Positions 1 to 8,010 are shown, numbered from the stretch's first letter. The stretch is 21,591 bases of DNA from Chitinophagaceae bacterium (GCA_947452875.1 CANGEZ010000009.1:1-21591), one strand, 5' to 3'. The notes: a model not told the origin generated them from the sequence alone. Numbers and translations are program-made.

Positions 1-35
1 AACAGTACAAGTACTGCCTTAGTTAAGGTTTTCAT
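1..35 (-). CDS. Partial gene, N-terminus of a probable exported protein
   Basis: An ATG at 33-35 opens a frame that runs leftwards off the window, giving about eleven residues, MKTLTKAVLVL. A short basic start followed by a hydrophobic stretch looks like the beginning of a signal peptide or membrane anchor. The upstream side is A/T-rich, like the other starts in this window. Nothing more can be said about function because the rest of the gene lies outside. The call rests on only eleven codons, so it could be chance. Confidence 0.4.
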   Translation of the reverse strand, partial: MKTLTKAVLVL

Positions 36-144
36 GTTAAGGATATTTATTGGTTTTTAAATAGGAGTTTCATGGGTTAGGGGTAAAACTCCATCACTAT
101 AAACGTGATTGTTTTGAGAATATTGTGTGGGGAGGAATTTTTTT

Positions 145-229
145 CTAGATATGCTAGATAAAGCTGGATAAGCTGGATAGGCTGGATAAGCTGGATAAGC
201 TGGATATGCTGGATGCTGGATACTAGATT
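145..229 (+). repeat. 9-bp tandem repeat array A (unit CTRGATARG)
   Basis: About ten copies of the core CTGGATA/CTAGATA begin at 145, 154, 164, 173, 182, 191, 200, 209, 216 and 223. The period is mostly 9 bp, with small slips. The array lies between the partial gene at the left edge and the 3' end of the DCC-family gene. The same unit recurs at 695-757 and, inverted, at 17937-18015. No open frame of interest crosses it. Confidence 0.9.
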
Positions 230-244
230 ACCCAACCATTAAAC

Positions 245-260
245 CCTGCCTACCGGCAGG
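245..260. repeat. GC-rich hairpin CCTGCC-TACC-GGCAGG
   Basis: A perfect 6-bp inverted repeat encloses a 4-base loop and is followed by a further CAGGCAG. It stands out against AT-rich surroundings. It lies 53 bases past the stop codon of the DCC-family gene. There is no T-run directly after it on either strand, so it is not a standard intrinsic terminator. A similar hairpin occurs at 12729-12744. Confidence 0.6.
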
Positions 261-312
261 CAGGCAGCGTAGCGATTTAAACCTTAAACGATAATAACAA
301 ACCCCAAACCCC

Positions 313-675
313 TCAACACACATCCGACCGCCCAAACCATTTATACCTATTCCTGGCTACAGTGTCGTAAATGAAATTTCTAATAAATGGAGGTATGATA
401 ATGAATATATAAAACAGCTTTACCAGTCCGTTTAATTTTTTTACCACTTTTAATGCAGCTGTGGATTTGAAGTATACTTTTCCTTTGTCAACCAAAATAA
501 ATGAAGAAAATGATTTTTCGTCAAGATGATGCTTTGCCAAAAATTGTTGCCCTAATTCACTTTGAAGTGAAGCCATCTTGAAAACCCTTTTCTTATCATT
601 TTTGACTACAAACCGAACGGAATAATTACAAAGATTGCAAACGCCGTCGTATAATATTAGAGGAGATGTGGTCAT
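313..675 (-). CDS. DCC-family thiol-disulfide oxidoreductase (DUF393)
   Basis: A 120-residue protein with the family signature at the N-terminus: YDGVCNLC at residues 9-16, which supplies the D10 and C13-x2-C16 of the name DCC. It is followed by the usual basic strand and helix (SVRFVVKNDKKRVFKMASLQ). Length and motif order match the DUF393 family of small thioredoxin-like proteins, whose substrates are mostly unknown. A hydrophobic stretch near residues 85-100 (LVKLFYIFIIIPPFI) suggests membrane contact. The gene stands alone, flanked on both sides by 9-bp repeat arrays. The family call is firm from the motif; a physiological role cannot be given. Confidence 0.88.
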   Translation of the reverse strand: MTTSPLILYDGVCNLCNYSVRFVVKNDKKRVFKMASLQSELGQQFLAKHHLDEKSFSSFILVDKGKVYFKSTAALKVVKKLNGLVKLFYIFIIIPPFIRNFIYDTVARNRYKWFGRSDVC

Positions 676-694
676 GTGTTTGATGCTAAATAAA

Positions 695-757
695 CTAGAT
701 GCTGGATATGCTTGATAGGCTGGATAAAGCTGGATAAGCTAGATGCCAGATGCTAGT
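695..757 (+). repeat. 9-bp tandem repeat array B (unit CTRGATARG)
   Basis: A degenerate array with cores beginning at 695, 702, 711, 720, 730, 739 and less regular copies to about 757. It is the same family as array A. It starts about 20 bases upstream of the start codon of the minus-strand DCC-family gene, so it would lie in that gene's 5' leader if transcription starts further upstream, for example at the TAAGTTTG element on the minus strand at 795-802. Confidence 0.8.
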
Positions 758-801
758 TAAGATTTATAAAAGCAAAAAGGTAAAAACTAGTAAACAAACT
801 T

Positions 802-829
802 AACGCCAAACGCCAAACACTAAACAACT
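802..829 (+). repeat. Degenerate heptamer repeat (AACGCCA)n
   Basis: Two exact AACGCCA heptamers at 802-808 and 809-815 are followed by two diverged ones, AACACTA and AACAACT. The tract abuts the C/G-rich element downstream of pdhC. It may be simple low-complexity sequence. Confidence 0.5.
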
Positions 830-855
830 TTCCCCTTTGGGGGATTGAGGGGGCT
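825..855 (-). repeat. Dispersed C/G-rich 3'-end element, copy 1
   Basis: Read on the minus strand, the element begins one base after the pdhC TAA stop codon with AGCCCCCTCAATCCCCC, continues AAAGGGG, and ends AAAGTTG. Its C-run and G-run can pair around AAA. No T-run follows, so it is not a classical intrinsic terminator. A near-identical copy in the same orientation to its gene follows the stop codon at 12619. Similar C-run/G-run elements are common between genes in Bacteroidota genomes (general knowledge, not checked here). Confidence 0.75.
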
Positions 856-856
856 A

Positions 857-2092
857 TTACACCAACATCGTCACCGGATTCTCAATGAATTTTTTCAATG
901 TTTGAAGGAAGCTTGCACCTACAGCACCATCCACACTTCTGTGATCGCAACTCAAGGTTATTTTCATCACATTGGTGACATCAAATTTGTCGCCTTTTTT
1001 AATTACCACTTCTTTGATGCGACCAACTGCTAAAATGCAACTGTCGGGAGGATTGATGATCGCAGTAAATTCTTCAATATCCATCATACCCAAATTGGAA
1101 ATGGTAAATGTGTTACCGGTAAATTCGGCAGGTTGTATTTTTTTGTCTTTTGCTTTTGCATACAAACTTTTTGTTTCTGCAGCGATTTGTGACAAAGACT
1201 TTTGGTCAGCAAATTTGATAACAGGAACAATCAATCCATCAGGCATGGCTACCGCAGAACCGATATGTACATGATGATTCTGGCGGATATAATCTCCCAT
1301 CCAGCTGCTGTTTACATCAGGATGTTGACGTAATGCTGCTGCACAGGCTTTGATAATCATGTCGTTGAATGAAACTTTCACAGGACTTACTTCGTTGATA
1401 GCTGTTCTTGCTGCCATTGCATTGTCCATGTTGATTTCCATATTCAGATAGAAATGAGGAGCACCAAACATGCTTTCACTTAACCTGCGCGCAATGGTTT
1501 TACGCATTGAAGTCAATGGAATATCTGTAAATCCTTCTGTACCTGCAGGCATGAATGGCATGGCCGCAGGAGCTGCAGCTTTTGTAGCGCTTGCTGCAGG
1601 TGTATATTGGTCAACATCTTTTTTTACGATTCTTCCACCATCACCACTGCCCATCAACGCAGCAATGTCAATTCCTTTATCAGCAGCAATTTTTTTAGCT
1701 AGGGGTGAAGCTTTTATTCTGTCATCTCCGTTGGCAACAGGAGCCGCCGCAACAGGCGTCTGTGAAGGAGTTGAAGCAGCAGGTGCCGCAGCTGATGAAT
1801 CTTGTTTTGCAGGTGCAGCTGGAGCATCAGTCAACAAAGATTGAAATTCTTCGCCCTCTTTTCCAATTACAGCCAATATGCCTTCCACGATAACTGCGCT
1901 ACCGGCAGCTACTCCAATATGTAGTAATACACCTTCATTATAACTTTCCAGTTCCATGGTGGCTTTATCAGTTTCTACTTCAGCTAGCACATCTCCTGGT
2001 TTGATTTTATCTCCTACTTTTTTATTCCAAGACACAATTTTCCCTTCTGTCATGGTATCACTCAATCTGGGCATTCTGATTACCTCTGCCAT
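857..2092 (-). CDS. pdhC: Pyruvate dehydrogenase E2, dihydrolipoamide acetyltransferase
   Basis: This 411-residue protein is the core acyltransferase of the pyruvate dehydrogenase complex, moving the acetyl group from lipoamide to CoA. A single lipoyl domain (about residues 1-80) carries the lipoylation site in ETDKATME (K43). An Ala/Pro-rich flexible linker follows (about 88-120), then the E1/E3-binding domain (about 126-160, SPLAKKIAADKGID). The catalytic domain runs from about 190 to the end, with the active-site motif DHRSVDG (H384, D388) near the C-terminus. The ETDKATME lipoyl site favours pyruvate over 2-oxoglutarate dehydrogenase. No E1 or E3 gene is next to it here. It lies 106 bases downstream of dnaX with its own intergenic space, and a C/G-rich repeat follows its stop codon directly. 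Confidence 0.95.
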   Translation of the reverse strand: MAEVIRMPRLSDTMTEGKIVSWNKKVGDKIKPGDVLAEVETDKATMELESYNEGVLLHIGVAAGSAVIVEGILAVIGKEGEEFQSLLTDAPAAPAKQDSSAAAPAASTPSQTPVAAAPVANGDDRIKASPLAKKIAADKGIDIAALMGSGDGGRIVKKDVDQYTPAASATKAAAPAAMPFMPAGTEGFTDIPLTSMRKTIARRLSESMFGAPHFYLNMEINMDNAMAARTAINEVSPVKVSFNDMIIKACAAALRQHPDVNSSWMGDYIRQNHHVHIGSAVAMPDGLIVPVIKFADQKSLSQIAAETKSLYAKAKDKKIQPAEFTGNTFTISNLGMMDIEEFTAIINPPDSCILAVGRIKEVVIKKGDKFDVTNVMKITLSCDHRSVDGAVGASFLQTLKKFIENPVTMLV

Positions 2093-2198
2093 ATTTTTTA
2101 CTTTTTTTCTTTTGAGGCCCGAAATTAATGCAAAAAATGGAAAATTTCACGGGATTTTGAAAGCTTACAAATTCTATTGAAATTTTCTTTGATTTCGT

Positions 2199-3998
2199 TT
2201 AATATTCTAGGTCTAATTTTAGTTTTTCTTTTAGTTCTTTTATTAATGGATACTCATCTGTAAGCAACTTATAATGCTCTTTTGCGGTTATGGGCTTTGG
2301 ACCATTTTCTACTTCAGGCGCTTTTTCATTTATGGTTATCTTGTATTTCAACTGGTTGTTATTGAAATATTGTTGCATATAAGATACCAGTTCAGATCTT
2401 TCTGCTTCAATAAATCGCTGTTGAATGACGGTGTCGGTGATGATTTCAAAATTATTTTCATCAGTAATCTGAATGGTGGATAGTTTGAAATTCGTTACTG
2501 CTGTGTGATTACTAGCAGCTGTCATTTTTTCTATGTAGAGATTCCAGGCCTCGGTAAGTGTCTCTATTTCTAATGCTCTGGTGCCGTTATTTAAATTATT
2601 TTGTTGGGCAATTTGATTCTGAATGTTGCGTAAAGAACCTAGTTTCATTTGAGGTTCTTTTTTTGCATCAGCAGATGTAGTTTTTACAACTGGAGTCTGT
2701 TTTTTTATTTCTGTATCGGGTTCTTCAATTACCAAAACTGCTTTCTCAACGGGCTTGATAGTCGCCGCTTTTTTTATGGAGATTTCTGCCGGTTTTTTTT
2801 CTGATTGTAAAACAAATGAAGGCAATGATTTAAAGGAAATGGCTTTTACTTGATCAGTTGTTTTTTTTTTTGAAATGTTGTCGTTATCCAAACTGATTTC
2901 TATTGCCTGACTCAGGTAAGCGAGTTTAATAAGCGCTAGTTCAATATGTAATTTTTTATTTCTTGCTTGTTTGTAATGAATAGCAGTTTCTGAAATAATA
3001 TTCAATGAGGCGATAAGCCATCCCGTATCCGTAGTGGCAGCACTTGAGATGTATTTGGGTTTGAAATCATCAGCCACTTCAAGTAGTTTAACCGCTTTGG
3101 CATCCTTGCTTACCAAAAGGTTTCGGATAAATTCTGCAAAGCCTTCCAGCAAAATATCGCCTTCAAATCCTTTCTGGTTGATTTCATCATATAGTAACAA
3201 TGAATCGGCCAATTGCTGTTGTTTCAACTGGTCCAATAATTTGAAAAAATAATCTTCATCCAGAATATTCAAATTCTCCAGCGTGTTCTTATATGTTATG
3301 TTGCCTCCGGTGAAGCTTACAATTTTATCCAAAATACTCAACGCATCTCTGAGGCATCCTTCGCTTTTTGTGGCGATTACATGCAACGCCGCTTTTTCTG
3401 CGGTGATGTTTTCTTTCCTACAAATATCTTCCAGATGTTCAACCGTATCCTGAGGTGTAATTCTTTTGAAATCAAAAATCTGACAGCGGCTAAGGATGGT
3501 CGGTAGTATCTTATGTTTTTCGGTAGTAGCTAAAATGAAAATCGCATAGGGCGGCGGTTCTTCCAATGTTTTCAAAAAAGCATTGAATGCTTGTGAAGTA
3601 AGCATATGAACCTCATCAATGATGTAAACTTTATATTTACCTCCTTGTGGAGCAAACCTAACTTGATCAGTAAGCTCCTTCATTTTGTCAACACCATTAT
3701 TACTCGCCGCATCCAGTTCAAAAATATTGAATGAAGAACCATGATCAAAAGATTCGCAGCTGTTACACTTGTTACAGGCTTCACCGTCTTTATCTCTGTT
3801 TTCACAATTGATGGTTTTGGCTAAAATTCTGGCACAGGTTGTTTTACCCACACCTCTTGGTCCGCAGAATAAAAATGCATGTGCCAACTGGTTGTTGTTA
3901 ATCGCATTTTTTAATGTAGTCGTGATATGCGATTGCCCGATAACTGTACTGAAATTCTGAGGTCTGTATTTTCTAGCTGAAACAATAAATTTATCCAT
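2199..3998 (-). CDS. dnaX: DNA polymerase III subunit tau/gamma
   Basis: A 599-residue clamp-loader ATPase that loads the sliding clamp and, in the tau form, links polymerases at the fork. Walker A is GPRGVGKTT (46-54). A zinc module uses C65, C75, C78 and C81. Walker B is IIDEVH (D128, E129). The sensor 1 strand is ILATTE, and the arginine-finger motif is SRC (R171). Clamp-loader domain III follows to about residue 370, then a Lys/Ala-rich linker and a tau-specific C-terminal domain. The length is close to the usual tau. An uninterrupted run of eleven A in the coding strand (2861-2871) encodes S376-KKK-T380 at the start of the linker and may allow frameshifting to a short gamma-like form (see findings). 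A TAAATTTG element 33 bases upstream suggests its own promoter. Confidence 0.97.
   Translation of the reverse strand: MDKFIVSARKYRPQNFSTVIGQSHITTTLKNAINNNQLAHAFLFCGPRGVGKTTCARILAKTINCENRDKDGEACNKCNSCESFDHGSSFNIFELDAASNNGVDKMKELTDQVRFAPQGGKYKVYIIDEVHMLTSQAFNAFLKTLEEPPPYAIFILATTEKHKILPTILSRCQIFDFKRITPQDTVEHLEDICRKENITAEKAALHVIATKSEGCLRDALSILDKIVSFTGGNITYKNTLENLNILDEDYFFKLLDQLKQQQLADSLLLYDEINQKGFEGDILLEGFAEFIRNLLVSKDAKAVKLLEVADDFKPKYISSAATTDTGWLIASLNIISETAIHYKQARNKKLHIELALIKLAYLSQAIEISLDNDNISKKKTTDQVKAISFKSLPSFVLQSEKKPAEISIKKAATIKPVEKAVLVIEEPDTEIKKQTPVVKTTSADAKKEPQMKLGSLRNIQNQIAQQNNLNNGTRALEIETLTEAWNLYIEKMTAASNHTAVTNFKLSTIQITDENNFEIITDTVIQQRFIEAERSELVSYMQQYFNNNQLKYKITINEKAPEVENGPKPITAKEHYKLLTDEYPLIKELKEKLKLDLEY
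2861..2871 (-). promoter_or_regulatory. A11 slippery tract in dnaX
   Basis: The coding strand reads TC, then eleven A, then CAACTGATC. In the normal frame this is S376 K K K T380. With one extra A, or a -1 ribosomal slip, the next codons are AAC AAC TGA, ending the protein at 381 residues. With one A fewer, or a +1 slip, they are CAA CTG ATC AAG TAA, ending it at 383. It is the longest homopolymer I saw in the window. The tract is seen directly; its use as a programmed slip site is inference from E. coli and Thermus dnaX. Confidence 0.5.
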
Positions 3999-4030
3999 AA
4001 TAAAAATCCGGGCTTATAAAATTCGGGAAT

Positions 4031-4038
4031 CAAATTTA
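4031..4038 (-). promoter_or_regulatory. -7 promoter element upstream of dnaX
   Basis: The minus strand reads TAAATTTG, a full match to the Bacteroidota -7 consensus TAnnTTTG, 33 bases before the dnaX ATG. No good TTTG -33 element lies 19-20 bases further up, and that region is the 3' end of the upstream gene. Confidence 0.4.
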
Positions 4039-4057
4039 ATCCTTTAATGTATCAATT

Positions 4058-5224
4058 CTACAAAATAGGATGTCTTTTAAATGGAATCGTTTGGTCGAAC
4101 ATATATCTGTAAGTAGCCAATTTTCTGGAAGTATATACTTCTCCCAAATTTTGGGCGATATTCAGCATTTTAGGATTAAAATCTCCAATCCACTGCATTT
4201 CATATTCGGTATAATGAACTTTATTTGACTGTAAAACTTTGGCAGATTCAGCAATGATATAGGCATCCACACCCATTCCCTGAAATTCAGGCACAATGCC
4301 AAAAACCAGTCCAGTGAATTTTTTATTCGGTTTGAAAGTCTTCAATAACAGAAAGTATAATTTATGCAGCAACCCAAATTTTCCATGGAGATGCTTAAAC
4401 CATTGGTTCAAATCAGGAAGGTTGATGAAGATGGCAATTGGGGTTTCATTGTAATAAGCGAACCACAAAATCTTTTCGTCCATTACTGGTTTCATTTTTT
4501 TAAACATGATTACCACCTGTTCGATTGTTAATTGCTTTAATCCACCATGACCTGCCCAAGCTTTGTTATATACTTCTGTAAAATCAGCGGCATATTTTTC
4601 TAGTTGTGATTTTTTTAAAAACCTTGCTGAAAAAGCAGGATCTTTTTCTACGATATCATGCCTTTCCCATATTTTCGGCTGTAAAGGTTCTTTTACTTTC
4701 ATGCCCACACAAATCTGCTCATAAAAACATTTGAATCCATAGTTTTCAAACAATGTTTTGTAATAAGGCGGATTGTAATTCATCCCGTAAAGTGGTTCAA
4801 TAAAACCCTCTGTTACCAATCCCCACCATTTGTCTCTTTCACCAAAATTGATGGGACCATCCATGGTTTGCATGCCTTCATTCAACAACCAGTGTTTGGC
4901 ATTATTGAATAGTAAATCAGCAGCGTCTTGATTATTGATGCACTCAAAAAAACCCATTCCACCTGCTTCTCCTTCATCACCTTTATTCTTATATTTTTTA
5001 TTAACAAAAGCAGCTATTCTTCCTATCAATTCACCTTCCTCATTCTTCAATATCCATCTTTGAATTTTCCCAAATCGAAATGCTTTATTTTTTTTAGCAT
5101 CAAATACTTCTTCCACATCTTTATCTAATGGTCTGATCCATTTTTGATCATTTTTATAAATGATTAATGGAACACTCAAGAATAGTTGGTGTGTAGCCTT
5201 ATCGTTTACCGGAATAATTTGCAT
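4058..5224 (-). CDS. YghO/GNAT-like protein of unknown substrate
   Basis: A 388-residue protein resembling the YghO-type family, which has an N-acetyltransferase-like fold. Recognisable blocks are the N-terminal LIIYKNDQKWIRPL (20-33), GRIAAFVNKKY (68-78), a Gly/Phe/Glu block GGMGFFEC, then MDGPINFGERDKWWGLVTEG and MNYNPPYYKTLFENYGF, which line up by eye with the family's GPxN, LLVxGF and MPYNPPYY blocks. The C-terminal half has a GNAT-like region (FTGLVFGIVPEFQGMGVDAY) where an acetyl-CoA loop might sit. The substrate is unknown. It lies between dnaX and the sterol-desaturase gene on the same strand, with 35 bases to the latter's stop, so co-transcription from upstream is possible. The family assignment is from memory of conserved blocks, not a search. 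Confidence 0.7.
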   Translation of the reverse strand: MQIIPVNDKATHQLFLSVPLIIYKNDQKWIRPLDKDVEEVFDAKKNKAFRFGKIQRWILKNEEGELIGRIAAFVNKKYKNKGDEGEAGGMGFFECINNQDAADLLFNNAKHWLLNEGMQTMDGPINFGERDKWWGLVTEGFIEPLYGMNYNPPYYKTLFENYGFKCFYEQICVGMKVKEPLQPKIWERHDIVEKDPAFSARFLKKSQLEKYAADFTEVYNKAWAGHGGLKQLTIEQVVIMFKKMKPVMDEKILWFAYYNETPIAIFINLPDLNQWFKHLHGKFGLLHKLYFLLLKTFKPNKKFTGLVFGIVPEFQGMGVDAYIIAESAKVLQSNKVHYTEYEMQWIGDFNPKMLNIAQNLGEVYTSRKLATYRYMFDQTIPFKRHPIL

Positions 5225-5259
5225 TTTTATTTTTTAGAATAAACAGTTGACAAAAATGG

Positions 5260-6144
5260 TTACAGCATTTTTTTTCTCATTTCATTTGCTGTTTGGGTAC
5301 TGCCATCGTGGCTCCATCCAGGCGGCATGAATAAATATTTCAGTTTGGTAAAAAAGGAAATATTTTTTTTCATGTCTTTGCCAATTGCCTGCCACTCATG
5401 AAAAATCAATCTGAAAGGATTGTTGGTTTTTTCAATGGGTTTTGTGAGGCCATAAATCACGGGCTCTTCTTCTAGTTCTTCCTGAAAAGTTCCAAATATC
5501 TTATCCCATATGATAAGGCACATGCCCATGTTTTTATCGAGATATTTTACATTGCTGGCATGATGAACTCTGTGATGCGAAGGACTTACAAAAACAGTTT
5601 CAAACCAGCGAGGCATTTTTTTTACATATTGCGTATGCACTAAAATGCCATAGGTTTGAGTAAGTGAATACATGAAAATAATATCCAGTGGCTCAAAGCC
5701 CATCAAAGCAATTGGAATGAAATAAATAAATCTATAAACAGGTTGAAATACCGAAGACCTGAATCCTGTTGTTAAATTGTACTCATCAGAAGAATGATGC
5801 GTTACATGTACAGCCCAAAATATCCTGCAATAATGATCTACACGATGTTCAAAATAGAATGCCAGGTCTTCCAAGAAAAAAAGTAAAATCCAGTAGGTGT
5901 AGGCATTTTCAATTTTCATGACATGGTGGTTGTAACACCAAACCAAAACCGATACATAAAAAAGTATTCTGAAAAGTAAATCCAGCCCAGCATTGCTTAA
6001 AGTAAAGAAAACATTTTCAAGCGTGCTTTTGAGGGAATAATATTTTCGGTGTTGCCAATTGCTCATCAACATTTCTATTCCGATTATAACGCTGTAAAAC
6101 GGAATGGAAAATAATATAAAGAGTTCTTCTCTTGAAGAATGCAT
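5260..6144 (-). CDS. Sterol desaturase / fatty acid hydroxylase family membrane protein
   Basis: A 294-residue integral membrane protein of the di-iron fatty acid hydroxylase superfamily, which oxidises lipid substrates using histidine-bound iron. The histidine boxes are in order: HRVDH (about 100-104), HVTHH (113-117) and SHHRVHH (189-195). Hydrophobic helices cover about residues 8-24, 56-72, 84-96 and 138-170. I chose the ATG at 6144. An in-frame TTG at 6186 would add 14 residues of no evident value. It follows frr by 62 bases on the same strand. The substrate (sterol-like, carotenoid or fatty acyl) cannot be read from sequence; Bacteroidota relatives are often annotated only as 'sterol desaturase family'. 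Confidence 0.88.
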   Translation of the reverse strand: MHSSREELFILFSIPFYSVIIGIEMLMSNWQHRKYYSLKSTLENVFFTLSNAGLDLLFRILFYVSVLVWCYNHHVMKIENAYTYWILLFFLEDLAFYFEHRVDHYCRIFWAVHVTHHSSDEYNLTTGFRSSVFQPVYRFIYFIPIALMGFEPLDIIFMYSLTQTYGILVHTQYVKKMPRWFETVFVSPSHHRVHHASNVKYLDKNMGMCLIIWDKIFGTFQEELEEEPVIYGLTKPIEKTNNPFRLIFHEWQAIGKDMKKNISFFTKLKYLFMPPGWSHDGSTQTANEMRKKML

Positions 6145-6206
6145 ATTGATGAGATTGAAAAAAGCAATTGAATGACAACAAATCAAAAAAGGAAAGGTTG
6201 CTTATT

Positions 6207-6767
6207 TTAAACAGCCATGATTTCTTTTTCTTTTGCGACTAAATGTTTGTCTACCAAAGCAATGAATTTATCGGTAGTGTCCTGAACATCTTTTTCAGCA
6301 TCTTTACAAGCATCTTCGCTGGTCCCGTCTTTTTGTAATTTTTTTATTTGTTCAATGGCATCTCTACGTATATTTCTAACAGAGATTTTAGCATTTTCAC
6401 CTTCGCCATTGCATTTTTTCACCAATTCTCTTCTTCTTTCTTCTGTTAATGGAGGTAAAAATAGTCTGATGTTTACGCCATCATTTTGAGGTGTGATGCC
6501 GATATTGGCAGCCATGATTCCTTTTTCAATGGGTTGTAACATAGATTTCTCCCAGGGTTGAAGGGAAATGGTTCTAGCATCCAAAATGGAAACGTTAGCA
6601 ACTTGATTGAGTGGGGTTGGATTTCCGTAATAATCCACCATAATGCCTTCAAGCATTCCGGGGTTGGCTTTACCGGCTCTGATTTTTGTTAGTTCTGATT
6701 CAAGGTGAGATATCGCCTTGTTCATGGTTGAACTGGTATCTTCAAGAATTGTATTGATGTCTGACAT
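6207..6767 (-). CDS. frr: Ribosome recycling factor
   Basis: A 186-residue protein, the standard length for RRF, which with EF-G splits the post-termination ribosome. Family blocks are present along the whole chain: the N-terminal helix with ELTKIRAGKANP, the domain II segment YYGNPTPLNQVANVSILDAR, then LQPWEKSML, NDGVNIRLFLPPLTEERRREL, and the C-terminal helix with VRNIRRDAIEQIKKLQKDG. In many bacteria frr follows pyrH; here pyrH is not adjacent, and frr sits between a WecA-like gene and the sterol desaturase. A TAAATTTG element 18 bases upstream of the ATG suggests independent transcription. Confidence 0.97.
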   Translation of the reverse strand: MSDINTILEDTSSTMNKAISHLESELTKIRAGKANPGMLEGIMVDYYGNPTPLNQVANVSILDARTISLQPWEKSMLQPIEKGIMAANIGITPQNDGVNIRLFLPPLTEERRRELVKKCNGEGENAKISVRNIRRDAIEQIKKLQKDGTSEDACKDAEKDVQDTTDKFIALVDKHLVAKEKEIMAV

Positions 6768-6784
6768 AAATATTTTTATTGGCG

Positions 6785-6792
6785 CAAATTTA
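6785..6792 (-). promoter_or_regulatory. -7 promoter element upstream of frr
   Basis: The minus strand reads TAAATTTG, a full match to TAnnTTTG, placing the transcription start roughly 10 bases before the frr ATG. The expected -33 TTTG is not clear. Confidence 0.4.
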
Positions 6793-6852
6793 TTAAAAAC
6801 TGCGGGTAAAAAATGTAGTTTTTGTAGAAGAAGTTAAAATGGATACTAAAAA

Positions 6853-7986
6853 TTACTCGACATCAGCAGTGTCTGAAACTAGATTTAGCATTTTGTGAGT
6901 GCCGAGAAGCTCTTTTTCTCTGCTTACAGAATCCTGGGCCACTTTCATTTTCATTTTTTTCTGACGGAGTTGATAAATCATTCCTGTAGCAGCAAATCCC
7001 ACAATAAATAATAAACTCAGCAATAAAGTAGTGCCTATACTTTGACATAAAACTGCAAAAATGATAAACAATACATTAGCGGAAAAGCAAATTAAAGTGG
7101 TACTTCTGTGGCTCAATCCAAGGTCTAGTAAAAAATGGTGAATATGATTTCTGTCGGGACTAAAAGGCGATCTACGACTTAATATTCTTAAACCAAAAAC
7201 ACGTAAAGTATCAAATAATGGAATCATCATCACCGCAAAACCTATAGCAGGTGCTGATTCGAAGTGCAAAATAGTAGCAGGATCTGCCGCCACATTGATA
7301 AATTTAATAACAAGAATGGAGTTGATCAACCCTACAAGTAAAGAACCCGTATCTCCCATAAATATTTTTGCAGGAGGGAAATTGTAAATCAAAAAGCTGA
7401 TTAAGCTACCGGCAAGTGCGAAAGCCATGACAGCATAAGGCATTTGACCGATATAGTAAAAATAAGCACCAAAACTGAGTGTGGTTAAAATGCCCAAACT
7501 TCCCGCCAAGCCATCAACACCATCAATCAAATTGAAAGAATTAGTAATCACGATAATTGTAAACATGGAAAGTACGATACTAGCCACATTTGGAATGCCA
7601 TAAATACCTAAAAAACCATGCATGTTGGTAATTTGAACGGAACCGAATTTAATAAGAATACCTGCTGCAATGATTTGTCCTAAAAACTTCTTGCTGGCAG
7701 AAAGAATTAATATGTCATCTTTTAAACCTAAGAAAAAGATAACAATAGCAGCAGCAATAAAATATTGTAATTCAGAACTTCCGGATTGAGGAGCACCTAA
7801 CAAAGTAGCGATAACAAAACCTGCAAAAATACCTAAACCGCCAAGGGTAGGAATAACGGCTTTGTGCACTTTTCTGTCATCGGGCTCATCAAATAATTTT
7901 TTCTCTTTAGCTACCTGAATGATTACAGGGATGGAGAAAAAAGTTATTAAAAAAGAAAGCCCACTACTTAGAATTATATTGTCCAT
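6853..7986 (-). CDS. WecA/TagO-type undecaprenyl-phosphate glycosyl-1-phosphate transferase
   Basis: A 377-residue polytopic membrane enzyme of the MraY/WecA family, which transfers a sugar-1-phosphate from a UDP-sugar to undecaprenyl phosphate and so starts surface polysaccharide synthesis. Motifs are in family order: DEPDDRKVHK (33-42) then the PTLGG turn; GLKDD (87-91) with the Mg-binding Asp pair; NSFNLIDGVDGLA (149-161); IFMGDTGS with D212; and DRNHIHH (278-284). The last motif and the DEPD/RKxH start favour the WecA/TagO branch over MraY. About ten hydrophobic helices are visible, and the last 40 residues are a charged cytoplasmic tail. It is a single gene with a good -7 element just upstream. 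The sugar (probably GlcNAc) is inferred from the branch. Confidence 0.9.
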   Translation of the reverse strand: MDNIILSSGLSFLITFFSIPVIIQVAKEKKLFDEPDDRKVHKAVIPTLGGLGIFAGFVIATLLGAPQSGSSELQYFIAAAIVIFFLGLKDDILILSASKKFLGQIIAAGILIKFGSVQITNMHGFLGIYGIPNVASIVLSMFTIIVITNSFNLIDGVDGLAGSLGILTTLSFGAYFYYIGQMPYAVMAFALAGSLISFLIYNFPPAKIFMGDTGSLLVGLINSILVIKFINVAADPATILHFESAPAIGFAVMMIPLFDTLRVFGLRILSRRSPFSPDRNHIHHFLLDLGLSHRSTTLICFSANVLFIIFAVLCQSIGTTLLLSLLFIVGFAATGMIYQLRQKKMKMKVAQDSVSREKELLGTHKMLNLVSDTADVE

Positions 7987-8010
7987 TAATGAGTAATTAA
8001 ACCTTCACTA

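Noticed and set aside
145..229. Possible CRISPR array
   Set aside because: The unit is 9 bp with no unique spacers of 25-45 bp and no cas genes; this is a short tandem repeat.
6145..6186. TTG start at 6186 for the sterol desaturase gene
   Set aside because: The extra 14 residues carry no family feature, and an ATG follows at 6144 with a normal family length.
6863..7048. Short minus-strand frame overlapping the WecA-like gene
   Set aside because: It is out of frame within the clearly coding 3' part of that gene and has no own signals.
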